Assembly: GCA_944324465.1 (NCBI GenBank)
Contig: CALUWI010000011.1
Span: forward strand, 39,755-103,754
Reading direction: 5' to 3'
DNA length: 64,000 nt
DNA from: an uncultured Mucispirillum sp.
GTDB lineage: Bacteria; Chrysiogenota; Deferribacteres; Deferribacterales; Mucispirillaceae
Shown here: in pieces, positions 11,151-20,635 of the stretch
How positions within the stretch are numbered: the stretch's first letter is position 1
How the letters are laid out: the number at the start of each line of letters is the position of its first letter
The notes under the pieces: model-generated
What the model was told of the DNA's origin: nothing
The model's input: only the letters and a program-made list of their open reading frames with translations
The model's database searches: none
Program-made: the position numbers and the translations under genes

Positions 11151-12092
11151 ATGAAAAAAGCTGTATTAACTATCATTGTATGCTGCATTATATCTGCCTG
11201 CTCTAAAGAGAAATTTGTTACATATCACTTTTTCTCTTTAGGCACTATTATAGATATTACAATACAGGAAAAGTATGCAGACTATTTGCCAGAAATTAAT
11301 AAGTATATTAACCAGTTATCATATATAATTCTTGCAGATGAAAAAAAGATAAATACTGCACCTGTTAATGAAAAAATATATATTTCAAAAGAAACTATTG
11401 AAATATATAAAAAATCTATTTTTTATTACAATATAAGCCATAAATATGACCCGTCATCTTATACTGTATCTTCCTTATATGGTTTTCCAGAAGGAAAATA
11501 TCATATACCTGCTGAAAAAGATATAATTAATGCAAAATCAAATGCTGGGTTTGATAAACTTGTATTCAACAATAACTATCTTATTAAAAAAAGCAGCCTG
11601 CTTATTGACTTTAGTGCTAATGCTAAAGGATATATAGTTGATAAAACAGCAGAATATATGAAAAATTTATCAATAGATAATTTCATAATTAATGCTGGTG
11701 GCGATTTATATATTTCTGGTAAAAAAAATAAAAAATATTTCAATACAGGCATAACTAATCCAGATAATAAAACAATGCCGCTGAGTATTGTAAATATTGA
11801 AAATATGGCTCTTGCAACAAGCGGTAATTACGAAAGATATTTTATAGAAAATAATAAATATATAAATCACATTTTTGAAGGCGTTACTTTTGAGCCTGTA
11901 AATAATTATAAATCTGTAAGTGTAATAGCAGAAAATACAGAAAAAGCTGACGGATTTGCCACACTTTTTTATCTTTTGGATATGAATGATATAACAAACT
12001 ATTGTAAAAAGTTTAATATTGCTGTATTAATATTGACAAATAACCATAAAATTGTCAAACTTTGTAATTGGGAAAAATATGAAAAACTATAA
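11151..12092 (+). CDS. apbE: ApbE-family FAD:protein FMN transferase, lipoprotein
   Basis: A 313-residue periplasmic lipoprotein (lipobox IISAC, Cys17). ApbE proteins use FAD to attach FMN covalently to a threonine of exported flavoproteins such as RnfG or NqrC. Family features seen are FSLGTIIDITI at the N-terminus, DFSANAKGYIVD, NAGGDLYISG and the ATSGNYERYF segment followed by INHIF. The metal/FAD loop EKADGFATLFYLL replaces the usual ADALAT stretch. The length is close to the family norm. It sits 15 bases after ispB, and its 3' end overlaps maf by 14 bases. No target flavoprotein is encoded next to it, so the substrate must lie elsewhere. Confidence 0.88.
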   Translation: MKKAVLTIIVCCIISACSKEKFVTYHFFSLGTIIDITIQEKYADYLPEINKYINQLSYIILADEKKINTAPVNEKIYISKETIEIYKKSIFYYNISHKYDPSSYTVSSLYGFPEGKYHIPAEKDIINAKSNAGFDKLVFNNNYLIKKSSLLIDFSANAKGYIVDKTAEYMKNLSIDNFIINAGGDLYISGKKNKKYFNTGITNPDNKTMPLSIVNIENMALATSGNYERYFIENNKYINHIFEGVTFEPVNNYKSVSVIAENTEKADGFATLFYLLDMNDITNYCKKFNIAVLILTNNHKIVKLCNWEKYEKL

Positions 12093-12663
12093 ATTTATTT
12101 TAGCAAGTGCTTCTCCTAGAAGAAAGGAACTTTTATCTATATATGTAAAAGATTTTAAAATTATGCCTGCTGATATTGATGAAACTGTTCCTGATAATAT
12201 TGCATTAGAAGATGCACCATTATATACTGCAAAAGAAAAAGCTGCTGCAGTATTTAATAAACTTAATGAAGATGAAATAATCATTACTGCAGATACTATT
12301 GTAATGCTTGATAATAAAATATATGGCAAACCTAAAGATAAACTTGATGCATATAATATGATAAAAACATTATCTGGTAAAACTCATCAGGTTATAACTG
12401 GCGTTTGCTGTTACAATAAAGATAAACAGATTAATATTGAATTTTCTGATGTTACAAATGTATCTTTTACAGATATAAGTGATGAAATAATAGAAAAATA
12501 TCTGGAAAATGCAGAATATATTGATAAAGCTGGTGCTTATGCTGTGCAGGGACTTGCTTCTATGTTTGTAGAAAAAATAGAGGGCAGCTATGATAATGTT
12601 GTAGGGCTTCCTATGGGCAGACTTGCACGGAATTTAATAAAGTATAAAATAAATTTATTTTAA
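12079..12663 (+). CDS. maf: Maf-like nucleoside triphosphate pyrophosphatase
   Basis: A 194-residue house-cleaning pyrophosphatase of the Maf/YhdE family, which hydrolyses dTTP/UTP or modified NTPs. The N-terminal ASASPRRKELL loop, ADTIVML, KTLSGKTHQV and DKAGAYAVQG are all present. I chose the ATG at 12079 because the Maf fold starts immediately (YKFILASASPRR) and a GGGA lies about seven bases upstream. Its first codons overlap the end of apbE by 14 bases, so it is probably translationally coupled. Confidence 0.92.
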   Translation: MKNYKFILASASPRRKELLSIYVKDFKIMPADIDETVPDNIALEDAPLYTAKEKAAAVFNKLNEDEIIITADTIVMLDNKIYGKPKDKLDAYNMIKTLSGKTHQVITGVCCYNKDKQINIEFSDVTNVSFTDISDEIIEKYLENAEYIDKAGAYAVQGLASMFVEKIEGSYDNVVGLPMGRLARNLIKYKINLF

Positions 12664-12677
12664 AACAGGAGGTTTTT

Positions 12678-14219
12678 ATGCTTGAGAGAAATCTTTATAA
12701 TATGCTTTATGAAAACACTAAAAAATTCCCAAAAAGAACTTTTATTTATTTTGAAGAAAAAAAATATACATATACAGAAGGTTTTAAAATAATAAATCAA
12801 ATGGCTGCCTTCATGCAGAAAAAAGGTGTAAAAAAAGGCGATAAAGTCATTATTATGCTTGGCAACTCTCCAGAATTTGTTTTATCAGTATTTGCTGTAT
12901 TTGCCTGTGGTGCAATAGCTATTCCTATAAACACATTTTTTAAAGGACATGAAGCATCATATATAGTAGAAAACAGTGAAGCCCTGTTTATGATTACAGA
13001 AGGACAGTTTGAAGCAGTAGTAGAAGAAGTAAGAGTTCAGTGTAAAAAAGTGCAGGAAATATTTACTTTTGATAATACAATAGTAAATACTCTTAACTTT
13101 TATGACTATATAGGAAATATGCCTGATGCACCTATTGAATGTAAAGCATCTGTTCATGATTTAGCATTATTTATATATACATCAGGTACTACAGGACACC
13201 CAAAAGGTGCTATGCTTTCCCATTATAACTTGCTTGAAAATGCAAAAAGCTGCTCTAAAATGATTAATGCAAACCATAAAGATAAATTTTTAATATTACT
13301 TCCAATGTTCCATACATATACTTTTACAACATGTATCATATATCCTGTAAGCATAGGAAGTACACTGATTATTCTCCGTTCTGTAATGGATATGAAAAAA
13401 GAAAGTTTTAAAAAAATTCTGGTATTCCAAAGACCTACAATTATGCTTGGTGTGCCGCAGATTTACTCTGTTATGGCAAAATCTCCAATGCCAAAATGGT
13501 TTATTAAACTGCTCTACCCTATTAAAATACATATTTCAGGTGGTGCTGCACTTCCTGCAGAAATATTTGACCAGTTTAAGAAAAAATTTGGTATTAATGT
13601 TATTGAAGGTTATGGACTTTCAGAAGCATCTCCAGTTGTTGCATTAAACCCACTTAATAAGCAGAAACAAGGTACTGTTGGTGTAACACTTCCAAATGTT
13701 CAGGCAAAAGTTATAGGACCAGATGAAACAGAACTGCCAAGAGGGCAAGTTGGCGAATTAATTATTAAAGGACCTAATGTTATGCAGGGATACTGGCACA
13801 TGCCGCAGGCTACAGATGATGCCATAAAAAACGGCTGGCTTTTTACAGGTGATTTTGCCACTATGGACGAAGAAGGATATATTACAATAGTAGACAGGAA
13901 AAAAGACTTAATCATTGTTAAAGGTATGAATGTTTACCCTAGAGAAGTAGAAGAAGTTATTTATAAATATCCAGGCGTTGATGCTGTTGCAGTTATCGGT
14001 ATCCCATCTATTGAGCAGGGAGAAATTATTGCTGCATATATTCAGGCAAAAGAAAATGAAACTATTGATGAAAAAGATTTACGGAACTATCTGGCAAAAC
14101 ATTTAGCAAACTTTAAACTGCCACGCATTATTAAAGTTATAGAAGATATTCCGCTGACTGCTACAGGAAAAGTTCTTAAACGAGAACTTAAAGAGCTTGT
14201 TAAAAACGGCAAAATTTAA
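12678..14219 (+). CDS. fadD: Long-chain fatty acid--CoA ligase (AMP-forming)
   Basis: A 513-residue adenylate-forming enzyme that activates a carboxylic acid as the acyl-AMP and then the CoA thioester. Motifs in order are YTSGTTGHPKGA (P-loop, about residue 168), GYGLSEASP (A5), TGDFATMDEEGYITIVDRKK (A7-A8) and the C-terminal lysine motif TATGKVLKREL (A10). A perfect AGGAGG lies five bases before the ATG. The stop codon overlaps the priA start as TAATG. The acyl preference cannot be told from sequence; a medium- or long-chain fatty acid is the usual default. Confidence 0.88.
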   Translation: MLERNLYNMLYENTKKFPKRTFIYFEEKKYTYTEGFKIINQMAAFMQKKGVKKGDKVIIMLGNSPEFVLSVFAVFACGAIAIPINTFFKGHEASYIVENSEALFMITEGQFEAVVEEVRVQCKKVQEIFTFDNTIVNTLNFYDYIGNMPDAPIECKASVHDLALFIYTSGTTGHPKGAMLSHYNLLENAKSCSKMINANHKDKFLILLPMFHTYTFTTCIIYPVSIGSTLIILRSVMDMKKESFKKILVFQRPTIMLGVPQIYSVMAKSPMPKWFIKLLYPIKIHISGGAALPAEIFDQFKKKFGINVIEGYGLSEASPVVALNPLNKQKQGTVGVTLPNVQAKVIGPDETELPRGQVGELIIKGPNVMQGYWHMPQATDDAIKNGWLFTGDFATMDEEGYITIVDRKKDLIIVKGMNVYPREVEEVIYKYPGVDAVAVIGIPSIEQGEIIAAYIQAKENETIDEKDLRNYLAKHLANFKLPRIIKVIEDIPLTATGKVLKRELKELVKNGKI

Positions 14220-16168
14220 TGGAAAAATCATATTATAATATACTTCTTCCTGTTCCTACGGAGGGAGTATATACTTATTTTTCAGAAGGAATATTAAATA
14301 CTGGCGAAAGAGTTATTGTTCCTTTTGGAAAAAGAGAAATTACAGGTATTGTTCTTGAAAAAATAGAAAAGCCTGATTTTGAATGTAAAGAAATCATTAT
14401 GTGCTGCGATGATGCACCACTTTTTTCTAAAGAATATATTACATTTCTTAAAAATATTGCATCATACTATACATGTCCTTTAGGGCTTGTACTGCATGGT
14501 GTGTTATCTGAAAAAATATTAAATATAGAAATATCAGATATTGAGCCTGTAAAAAGCCACCCAGTTAAAGAGATTACTCTTACTAAAGAACAGCAGGCAA
14601 TAGCAGACAGTATTCAATTAAATACATACTGCTGCCACTTAATAAAAGGGATTACAGGAAGCGGTAAAACAGAAATTTATCAGGAAGCTGCAAAAAAAGT
14701 AATAGCAAGTGGTAAACAGGTTTTATATATTGTGCCAGAAATATCATTAACACAGCAGCTTATTGAAAGGCTTGCATACAGGCTGGGTGTTGAGCCATCT
14801 ATATATCATTATAAACTTACAGATAAAGCACGAAAAAAACACTTTTCAGATTTTGCAGCTGGTAATTCTAAATTTATGCTTGGTGCAAGAAGTGCATTAT
14901 TTGTGCCTGCAAAAAATATAGGGCTGATTATAGTTGATGAAGAACATGAAAGTTCATATAAGCAGGATGAATCACCCTCATATCACCTGCGTGATATGGC
15001 AGTAATGTATGCTAATATTTTAAATATACCAATCATTTTAGGAAGTGCTACCCCGTCTGTAGAATCTATGCATAATGCAGAAAGCGGCAAATATGTTCTT
15101 CATACACTTCTTGAAAGACCAAACCATGCCACTCTGCCTGAAATTGAAATTATAGATATGAAAACAACCAATCTTATAGGTTCTATGATTGCAGAACCTG
15201 TATATGATGAACTTTCAAATATTGTAAAGCGTAACGAACAGGCTATTATACTGCTTAATAGAAAAGGATATTCTACATACCTATACTGCCAGCAGTGCGG
15301 AGCTTTAGCAGACTGTGTTAACTGCTCTGTTAGTCTTGTATCATTTAAATCAAAAAATAAAGCAATATGCAGATACTGTAATACTGAATATGATAACCTT
15401 ACATGTTCTGTATGCGGCTCAAAAATATTTAAAGAATACGGATATGGCACAGAAAAAGTAGAAGAATTTTTAGAATCAATGTTTCCAGATAAAGTAATAC
15501 GCATAGATACTGAAAGTGTTTCTTCTATTAAAACATTAAATAAAAACTTAAAAAAATTTGAAAATAAAGAAGCAAATATTTTAGTAGGTACTCAGTTAAT
15601 TGCAAAAGGACTTCATTTTCCAGAAGTAACTTTTGTTGGTGTTTTAGGAATAGATAACTTAATGGCACTGCCGGATTTTAGAGCAATGGAAAAAGCATAC
15701 CAGCTTTTAGTGCAGGTTTCAGGGCGGGCAGGCAGAGAACATTTAAGCGGAAAAGTATATATACAGACAATGAACCCAGAAGCTCCAGTATTTAATATGC
15801 TTGACAGCTCTGATTTAGAATTTTATAAATGGGAGTTAAGCAGAAGAAATATAACCCAGTATCCGCCATTTACAAAACTGGCAAGGCTTATTTTTAGCTA
15901 TATTAATCAGGAAGAATGTTATAATACTGCAAAAATTACAGCAAACACTTTAAAATCACTAAAAGAAACAGCAAATCTTACCATATATGGTCCAAAAGAT
16001 GCCACTCTTGCAAAACTGCAGAACAAATACAGATATGAAATATTAATAAAATCTGTAACAAACAGTGACTTGAATAGGGCCCTTATAATCGCACAGCAGA
16101 TATTTAATAAATGCAAAAAAGGTGCTATGCGGTTAAAAATAGATAAAGACCCTTATTTTATGATGTAG
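14219..16168 (+). CDS. priA: Primosomal replication helicase PriA
   Basis: A 649-residue superfamily 2 helicase that restarts stalled replication forks. An N-terminal 3'-DNA-binding region is followed by Walker A (GITGSGKTEIY, about residue 140), DEEH (Walker B, about residue 240), the GSATPS motif, and the zinc-binding insertion with paired cysteines (CQQCGALADCVNC, then CRYC and CSVC). Motifs V and VI are seen as GTQLIAKGLHFP and QVSGRAGRE. It is shorter than E. coli PriA (732), chiefly at the N-terminus. It ends the ispB run and converges with coaBC with a one-base gap, with no terminator visible between them. Confidence 0.94.
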   Translation: MEKSYYNILLPVPTEGVYTYFSEGILNTGERVIVPFGKREITGIVLEKIEKPDFECKEIIMCCDDAPLFSKEYITFLKNIASYYTCPLGLVLHGVLSEKILNIEISDIEPVKSHPVKEITLTKEQQAIADSIQLNTYCCHLIKGITGSGKTEIYQEAAKKVIASGKQVLYIVPEISLTQQLIERLAYRLGVEPSIYHYKLTDKARKKHFSDFAAGNSKFMLGARSALFVPAKNIGLIIVDEEHESSYKQDESPSYHLRDMAVMYANILNIPIILGSATPSVESMHNAESGKYVLHTLLERPNHATLPEIEIIDMKTTNLIGSMIAEPVYDELSNIVKRNEQAIILLNRKGYSTYLYCQQCGALADCVNCSVSLVSFKSKNKAICRYCNTEYDNLTCSVCGSKIFKEYGYGTEKVEEFLESMFPDKVIRIDTESVSSIKTLNKNLKKFENKEANILVGTQLIAKGLHFPEVTFVGVLGIDNLMALPDFRAMEKAYQLLVQVSGRAGREHLSGKVYIQTMNPEAPVFNMLDSSDLEFYKWELSRRNITQYPPFTKLARLIFSYINQEECYNTAKITANTLKSLKETANLTIYGPKDATLAKLQNKYRYEILIKSVTNSDLNRALIIAQQIFNKCKKGAMRLKIDKDPYFMM

Positions 16169-16169
16169 A

Positions 16170-17381
16170 TTATTGATTTTTTTCACTGTGCAGTATAGCA
16201 CTTTCTGCTAAAATAATTTTAGCTATATCCTGCTTGCTCTGTTTGCCTGTATGAGTAACATTACCATTTGCAAAAAATAATGTCATTTCATTATCCATAC
16301 TGTCAAAACCAATATCTTTGCGAGAAACATCGTTTGCAGCTATAATATCAGCTTTTTTCTTTTCAAGTTTTTGTTTTGCATATTCTTCCATATTATCAGT
16401 TTCTGCAGCAAAGCCAACTAACACCTGGTTTTCTTTTTTATGACTTCCTGCATAGCTTAAAATATCCTTCGTTTTTTGAAGGTGCAGCACTAATTCATCA
16501 TCATTCTTTTTAATTTTTTTATTTTCATAAACTGGTGAATAATCTGCAACAGCTGCAGCCATAATGATAATATCTGCTTCATCATAAAAAGAAAGAAATG
16601 CATTATACATATCTTCTGCACTTACTACTTTTTGTATGTTTGGTATATCTGATTTTATATTTACTTCCCCAGATATTAAAATAACATTTGCTCCCATTTT
16701 ATAGGCTTCTTCAGCAAGAGCATATCCCATTTTCCCGCTTGATTTATTTGTTATATATCTTACAGGGTCAATATATTCTTTTGTAGGACCTGCAGTAATT
16801 AATATAGTAAGACCAGCAAGTATATCATTTTCTATTTTTAAAGATAAATCATTTTTATTATTTAAAATATTTAAAACTTTTTCAGCAATTATATCTGGCT
16901 CCTGCATTTTACCTTCCCCTTCCGTCTGACATGCAAGCAGACCAGATGCAGGAAGTATCATGTGAATACCTTTTGACTGCAGACTTTTAATATTTTCCTG
17001 CACTATAATATTATTATACATATTAGTATTCATAGCTGGAGCTAATACGAGAGGACATTTTAAAGCAAGTATAGTAGATAAAAGCTCATTATCAGCAATA
17101 CCTGCATTGATTTTGCCAATAATATTTGCTGTAGCTGGTGCTATAATACAAATATCTGCCCATGATGCATAATCTATATGGCTTATAGGGGTGGGAGTAT
17201 AATCTTCCCTTAATACTGGGTTTAATGATAATGCTTCAAATGTAGTATGACCAACAAAACTTTCAGCTTTTTTAGTCATCATTACTTTAACATTATGCCC
17301 TGCTCTCACAAATTCTCTAACAAGATATGCACTTTTATAAGCAGCTATGCCGCCTGTAACACCAACTAAAATATTACTCAT
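16170..17381 (-). CDS. coaBC: Bifunctional phosphopantothenoylcysteine decarboxylase / phosphopantothenate--cysteine ligase
   Basis: A 403-residue coenzyme A biosynthesis enzyme. The CoaC half (residues 1-190) binds FMN and has GGIAAYKS, the catalytic region around HIDYASWAD, APAMNTNMY, and the substrate-clamp cysteine in LLACQTEGEGKM. The CoaB half begins near LTILITAGPTKEYIDPVRYITN and contains the SSGKMGYALAEEA and VGFAAET motifs with a KKKADIIAAND tail. The length is standard. Its start lies 59 bases after the end of the stomatin-like gene, with a hairpin terminator in the gap. Confidence 0.95.
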   Translation of the reverse strand: MSNILVGVTGGIAAYKSAYLVREFVRAGHNVKVMMTKKAESFVGHTTFEALSLNPVLREDYTPTPISHIDYASWADICIIAPATANIIGKINAGIADNELLSTILALKCPLVLAPAMNTNMYNNIIVQENIKSLQSKGIHMILPASGLLACQTEGEGKMQEPDIIAEKVLNILNNKNDLSLKIENDILAGLTILITAGPTKEYIDPVRYITNKSSGKMGYALAEEAYKMGANVILISGEVNIKSDIPNIQKVVSAEDMYNAFLSFYDEADIIIMAAAVADYSPVYENKKIKKNDDELVLHLQKTKDILSYAGSHKKENQVLVGFAAETDNMEEYAKQKLEKKKADIIAANDVSRKDIGFDSMDNEMTLFFANGNVTHTGKQSKQDIAKIILAESAILHSEKNQ

Positions 17382-17404
17382 ATAACTTCTTCCTTATACA
17401 AAAG

Positions 17405-17432
17405 AGCCCTTTCGCTTAAAAGCAAAAGGGCT
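17405..17432 (-). terminator. Rho-independent terminator after the stomatin-like gene
   Basis: An inverted repeat pairs AGCCCTTT with AAAGGGCT, extended inward by GCTT/AAGC around a single mismatch. On the minus strand it is followed by CTCTTTT. It lies between the stop of the stomatin-like gene and the coaBC start. Confidence 0.75.
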
Positions 17433-17440
17433 TATTATTT

Positions 17441-18193
17441 TTATTTGCCTGTAATCGCCTTAATTAAATCAATAGGTATTGGAATAATTGTTGATTTATT
17501 ATTATCTTTTGATGTCATCTCTGATAATGTCTGCAAATAACGCAGCTGCAGAGTAACAGGGTTTTCACCCATAATACGGGAAGCCTCTGCAAGTTTTTCA
17601 GCAGCCTGATATTCACCTTCTGCTAAAATAATTTTTGCCCTTCTTTCCCTTTCTGATTCTGCCTGACGGCTCATAGCTTTCTGCATTTCAACAGGTAAAT
17701 CAATATGTTTAATTTCTACAGCAGCTATTTTTACACCCCAAGGGTCTGTCTGTGCATCTATAATAGACTGCATTTCTTTATTAATTTTTTCCCTGCTTGA
17801 TAATAAATCATCAAGTTCAAACTGACCAATAATGCTTCTTAATGTAGTTTGAGAAATCTGGCTTGTAGCATAGTAAACATCATCTACTTCTAATATAGAT
17901 TTCTCTGGTGAAAGCACTTTAAAATAAACAACTGCATTAACTTTTACTGAAACATTATCTTTAGTAATAATATCTTGTGGAGGAACATCCATAACGATAG
18001 TCCTCATATTTACTTTTACCATTTGTTCTAATATAGGAATTAAGATAATTAAACCAGGACCTCTAACACCAGCATAGCGTCCAAGTCTAAATACAACTGC
18101 TCTTTCATATTCCTGTAAAATTTTAATACTTGAAAAAAGTAAAAAGATAATTAGTAATGCAAACACTACCATTACTGATAAAGATGCAAACAT
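17441..18193 (-). CDS. SPFH/stomatin-like membrane protein (slipin type)
   Basis: A 250-residue protein with one N-terminal TM segment (about residues 4-22) followed by an SPFH domain: [38 protein letters not shown] and [23 protein letters not shown] charged helix follows ([19 protein letters not shown]). Such proteins scaffold membrane microdomains and often regulate a protease. The usual NfeD/clpP-like partner gene is not adjacent. AAGGAG lies five bases before the ATG at 18193; a start five codons upstream overlaps that site and is less likely. A TATAAT element at 18213-18218 on the minus strand may be its -10 box. Confidence 0.9.
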   Translation of the reverse strand: MFASLSVMVVFALLIIFLLFSSIKILQEYERAVVFRLGRYAGVRGPGLIILIPILEQMVKVNMRTIVMDVPPQDIITKDNVSVKVNAVVYFKVLSPEKSILEVDDVYYATSQISQTTLRSIIGQFELDDLLSSREKINKEMQSIIDAQTDPWGVKIAAVEIKHIDLPVEMQKAMSRQAESERERRAKIILAEGEYQAAEKLAEASRIMGENPVTLQLRYLQTLSEMTSKDNNKSTIIPIPIDLIKAITGK

Positions 18194-18295
18194 AAACTCT
18201 CCTTGCAATATTATTATAAAATTGCTATATTCAAAAGTAATATATAGTTATAGCAAAATATTTCATTTTTTGCAATTAATATTATTGGAGCGAAT

Positions 18296-19168
18296 ATGAC
18301 TAAAAGTATGACAGGATTTGGAAAATACAGCAAATCCACAGAAAAATACGATATTTCTATTGAAATAAAATCTGTTAACAGCAAATATTTTGATATTAAT
18401 TTTAGACTGCCAAAATCTGTTTCAGCACTTGAAATTACACTCCGTCAGCCATTACAGGATATACTTATCAGAGGCAAAATAGATGTGCGTATTGAAATAA
18501 ATATGCATACTATTACAAAATATCCTTCTTTAAATACAGAACTTGTTAAAGTTTACAGAGAAATTTTTGCAAAAATTGCAAAAGAAGCAGATATTGAAGA
18601 TAAACCAAAACTTGACCATTTTCTTAGAATGCCAGATGTGGTGGATTATATTAATGATGAATCAATGGAAGAAGAACTTGAAAAAATCACTTATGAAGCT
18701 GTTATAGAATGTGCTAAAAAGCTGGATGAAATGAGGCAGAAAGAAGGTATAGCCTTAGAAAAAGATATTACTGCAAGACTTAATAATTTAGAGAAAAATG
18801 TTACTTTAATTGAAAATGCAAAAGAAGATGTTTTTGAAATCTGGAAAAATAAATTCATTAAGCGTATGCAGGATATGGGAGTAGATGCAAACTATGAAGA
18901 AAGAATTGTGCAGGAAGCATCTATTATGGGCGAAAAGGCTGATATTACAGAAGAAATTACTAGACTAAAATCTCATATTATACAGTTTAAGCATATAATA
19001 GCAGAAGAATATCCTGTTGGTAAAAAACTTGATTTCTTAAGCCAGGAAATACACAGAGAACTTAATACTATTGCATCTAAAAGCTCTAAACAGGAAATTA
19101 TCTCTACTGTAGTTGAATCAAAAGCAGAATCAGACAGGATTAGAGAACAGATTCAAAATATTATATAA
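18296..19168 (+). CDS. yicC: YicC family endoribonuclease
   Basis: A 290-residue YicC-like protein, a family with endoribonuclease activity linked to small RNA turnover in E. coli. The N-terminus KSMTGFGK and the segment SVNSKYFDINFRLP are diagnostic, as are the C-terminal EEITRLKSHI, GKKLDFLSQEIHRELNTI and AESDRIREQIQNI. The length matches the family. GGAG lies upstream of the ATG. It is divergent from the stomatin-like gene. In many bacteria yicC precedes gmk; here it is monocistronic and followed by a GC-rich hairpin. Confidence 0.93.
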   Translation: MTKSMTGFGKYSKSTEKYDISIEIKSVNSKYFDINFRLPKSVSALEITLRQPLQDILIRGKIDVRIEINMHTITKYPSLNTELVKVYREIFAKIAKEADIEDKPKLDHFLRMPDVVDYINDESMEEELEKITYEAVIECAKKLDEMRQKEGIALEKDITARLNNLEKNVTLIENAKEDVFEIWKNKFIKRMQDMGVDANYEERIVQEASIMGEKADITEEITRLKSHIIQFKHIIAEEYPVGKKLDFLSQEIHRELNTIASKSSKQEIISTVVESKAESDRIREQIQNII

Positions 19169-19181
19169 TTACTAAAAAATA

Positions 19182-19205
19182 TAAGCGGGGCAGATACCCC
19201 GCTTA
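19182..19205 (-). terminator. GC-rich hairpin downstream of yicC
   Basis: A nine-base stem TAAGCGGGG/CCCCGCTTA with a CAGATA loop. On the minus strand it is followed by TATTTTTTAG, so its best terminator reading is for transcription from the Sel1 gene. On the plus strand the tail is A-rich, so it would end yicC less well, though the stem could still protect the 3' end. Confidence 0.65.
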
Positions 19206-19339
19206 AAATTAAAATGCTTTCGATTAAATATATAAAAAATCATATCATATTATATAAAATAACCTGCCGGAGAGTATTAAAAATTTTTTAACAGCATAAT
19301 TATATACAGTAAAATTTTATACTAAACAAATATTATATT

Positions 19340-19840
19340 TTATTTATCTGACTTTTCAGTTTCCTGCTTTATTACTATTTTTTTATTTCTATGGTCTAAT
19401 ATTATATTATTTGTTTTATATCCTCTTTCTATTGCAGTTTTGCAGTATTCATAGGCTTTTTTATCATTTTTTTTCACACCTGCCCCGTCATAATACATAA
19501 GACCGATTATAAAATATGCAGGCACAAACCCAACATCTTTTGAACGCTCAAAATAATCATAAGCCATTCTGTAATCTTTTTCTACACCTATGCCGTAAAG
19601 ATACATATAACCTAAGTCATATAAAGCATGAGAATGGTTTTTATCTGCAGCGATTTCAAGCCAGTATTTTGCTTTTTCATAATCCTGCTCTACCCCTTCT
19701 CCATTAAGATATCTTGCACCTATTCTAAATGCAGCTCCGCTATTGCCAATATTTGCAAGTTTTAAATCATTTTCTAAACTTTGGTTAGCATAAACGATTA
19801 CAGGGATAAAAATAAATAGTAGTAAAAATTTCCTTAACAT
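19340..19840 (-). CDS. Secreted Sel1-repeat protein
   Basis: A 166-residue protein with a signal peptide (cleavage probably after VYA, about residue 18) and three Sel1-like repeats, each with the A-x2-x-G-x2-Y-x2-G-x-GV pattern: ARYLNGEGVEQDYEKA, GYMYLYGIGVEKDYRMA and GLMYYDGAGVKKNDKKA. Sel1 repeats form helical scaffolds for protein contacts. The C-terminus is a short basic tail. The partner is unknown. AAAGGT precedes the ATG. It is divergent from the 38-residue membrane peptide gene, 58 bases away. Confidence 0.85.
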   Translation of the reverse strand: MLRKFLLLFIFIPVIVYANQSLENDLKLANIGNSGAAFRIGARYLNGEGVEQDYEKAKYWLEIAADKNHSHALYDLGYMYLYGIGVEKDYRMAYDYFERSKDVGFVPAYFIIGLMYYDGAGVKKNDKKAYEYCKTAIERGYKTNNIILDHRNKKIVIKQETEKSDK

Positions 19841-19866
19841 ATGTAAACCTTTTTTGGCATTTCATT

Positions 19867-19875
19867 TGCTATATA
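19867..19875 (+). promoter_or_regulatory. Candidate extended -10 promoter for the small membrane peptide
   Basis: TGC-TATATA is an extended -10 match. Transcription would start near 19882, just before the TTGGAGG ribosome site at 19887-19893. No good -35 hexamer is present, as is usual for extended -10 promoters. Confidence 0.4.
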
Positions 19876-19898
19876 AAAATTATATTTTGGAGGATATT

Positions 19899-20015
19899 AT
19901 GAAAATAAATACTTTAGCATTTGCATCAATATTTTTACTGCTTGCAGCACTTACAAACACAACAATCATAGAACATTTAAGTTATTTAATACAAGAATTA
20001 ACGAAAATGTGGTAG
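19899..20015 (+). CDS. 38-residue single-pass membrane peptide, unknown function
   Basis: A small ORF with an exceptionally strong ribosome site (TTGGAGGA, five bases before the ATG). The peptide begins MKINTLAFASIFLLLAAL and ends IQELTKMW. A hydrophobic stretch spans about residues 5-22, followed by a short amphipathic, mildly charged tail. It could be an uncleaved membrane peptide, or less likely a secreted peptide. It matches no family I recognise; possibilities are a small accessory subunit of a membrane complex, a regulatory peptide or a type I toxin. Support comes from the ribosome site, the promoter-like element upstream and the coherent hydrophobic/charged design. No homologue comparison was possible. 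Confidence 0.6.
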   Translation: MKINTLAFASIFLLLAALTNTTIIEHLSYLIQELTKMW

Positions 20016-20073
20016 TTTATTCCGCATTATAAAAACTTGTTTTTATTAAGCTGGCAGTAATATTTAAGTATTA

Positions 20074-20586
20074 TTATTCTATAGTATTTTCAGGTGTTTC
20101 ACCAGTATTATTATCTGGCACTTCCTGTGGTTCATTTCTGTATTCAAATTTTAACTGGTGATATTTTATTTCACCAACAGTATCTTCAATATTATCTAAA
20201 TTATAATAAAACATCAGTCTTATAGAACCAGAAGCACCTTCTGTTGCATTATCACTCATTTTAATACTTACTGTACAAAAGCCGTTATATGCAGCTTCCG
20301 ATAAACAGTCTACAGGATTAAATGGAGGATTATTTTCAAAAACACTTCCATAATTTGCCGTTTTATTATCAATTCCTAAAGGTGTAAGGTCGGAAGAAGA
20401 AAAGTGAAGTTTAAATTTTAATACATCGCCACGATTTTTATCTTGAAACTGCAAAGTATTAGACGGTTCAACAGTTAGCCCTATAGTATTATTTATATCT
20501 GAATAATCAAAATGCGTTCCTTCACTGTCAGCGCATGCATTTAAAAAAAGTGACACTAATACTATAAATACAATATTTCTAAACAT
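20074..20586 (-). CDS. Hypothetical lipoprotein
   Basis: A 170-residue lipoprotein with lipobox LNAC (Cys18). The mature part looks beta-rich and lacks repeats or catalytic motifs. Two cysteines in the middle (in VDCLSEA and GFCTVS) may form a disulfide. The C-terminus is an acidic Pro/Glu/Asn/Thr-rich tail. I recognise no family. GGGAAG precedes the ATG. It lies between the hairpin after the 114-residue gene (20609-20633) and a weak AT-rich inverted repeat near 20025-20045, so it is probably transcribed on its own or by read-through. Confidence 0.7.
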   Translation of the reverse strand: MFRNIVFIVLVSLFLNACADSEGTHFDYSDINNTIGLTVEPSNTLQFQDKNRGDVLKFKLHFSSSDLTPLGIDNKTANYGSVFENNPPFNPVDCLSEAAYNGFCTVSIKMSDNATEGASGSIRLMFYYNLDNIEDTVGEIKYHQLKFEYRNEPQEVPDNNTGETPENTIE

Positions 20587-20608
20587 TAACTTCCCTGAAT
20601 AAATAAAT

Positions 20609-20633
20609 AGGAAAGGGTTTATAACCCTTTCCT
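20609..20633 (-). terminator. Hairpin terminator after the 114-residue gene
   Basis: A perfect 11-base stem AGGAAAGGGTT/AACCCTTTCCT with a TAT loop, starting just past the stop codon of the minus-strand gene. The minus-strand tail is TATTTATTTATT. Its plus-strand tail is also T-rich. Confidence 0.75.
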
Positions 20634-20635
20634 TC

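Noticed and set aside
15100..15504. 134-residue antisense reading frame inside priA
   Set aside because: Shadow frame of a highly conserved gene; no ribosome site and no recognisable protein features.
20025..20045. ATAAAAAC/GTTTTTAT repeat between the small peptide and the lipoprotein gene as a terminator
   Set aside because: Eight AT-rich pairs with a two-base loop; too weak to call, though it may act in both directions.
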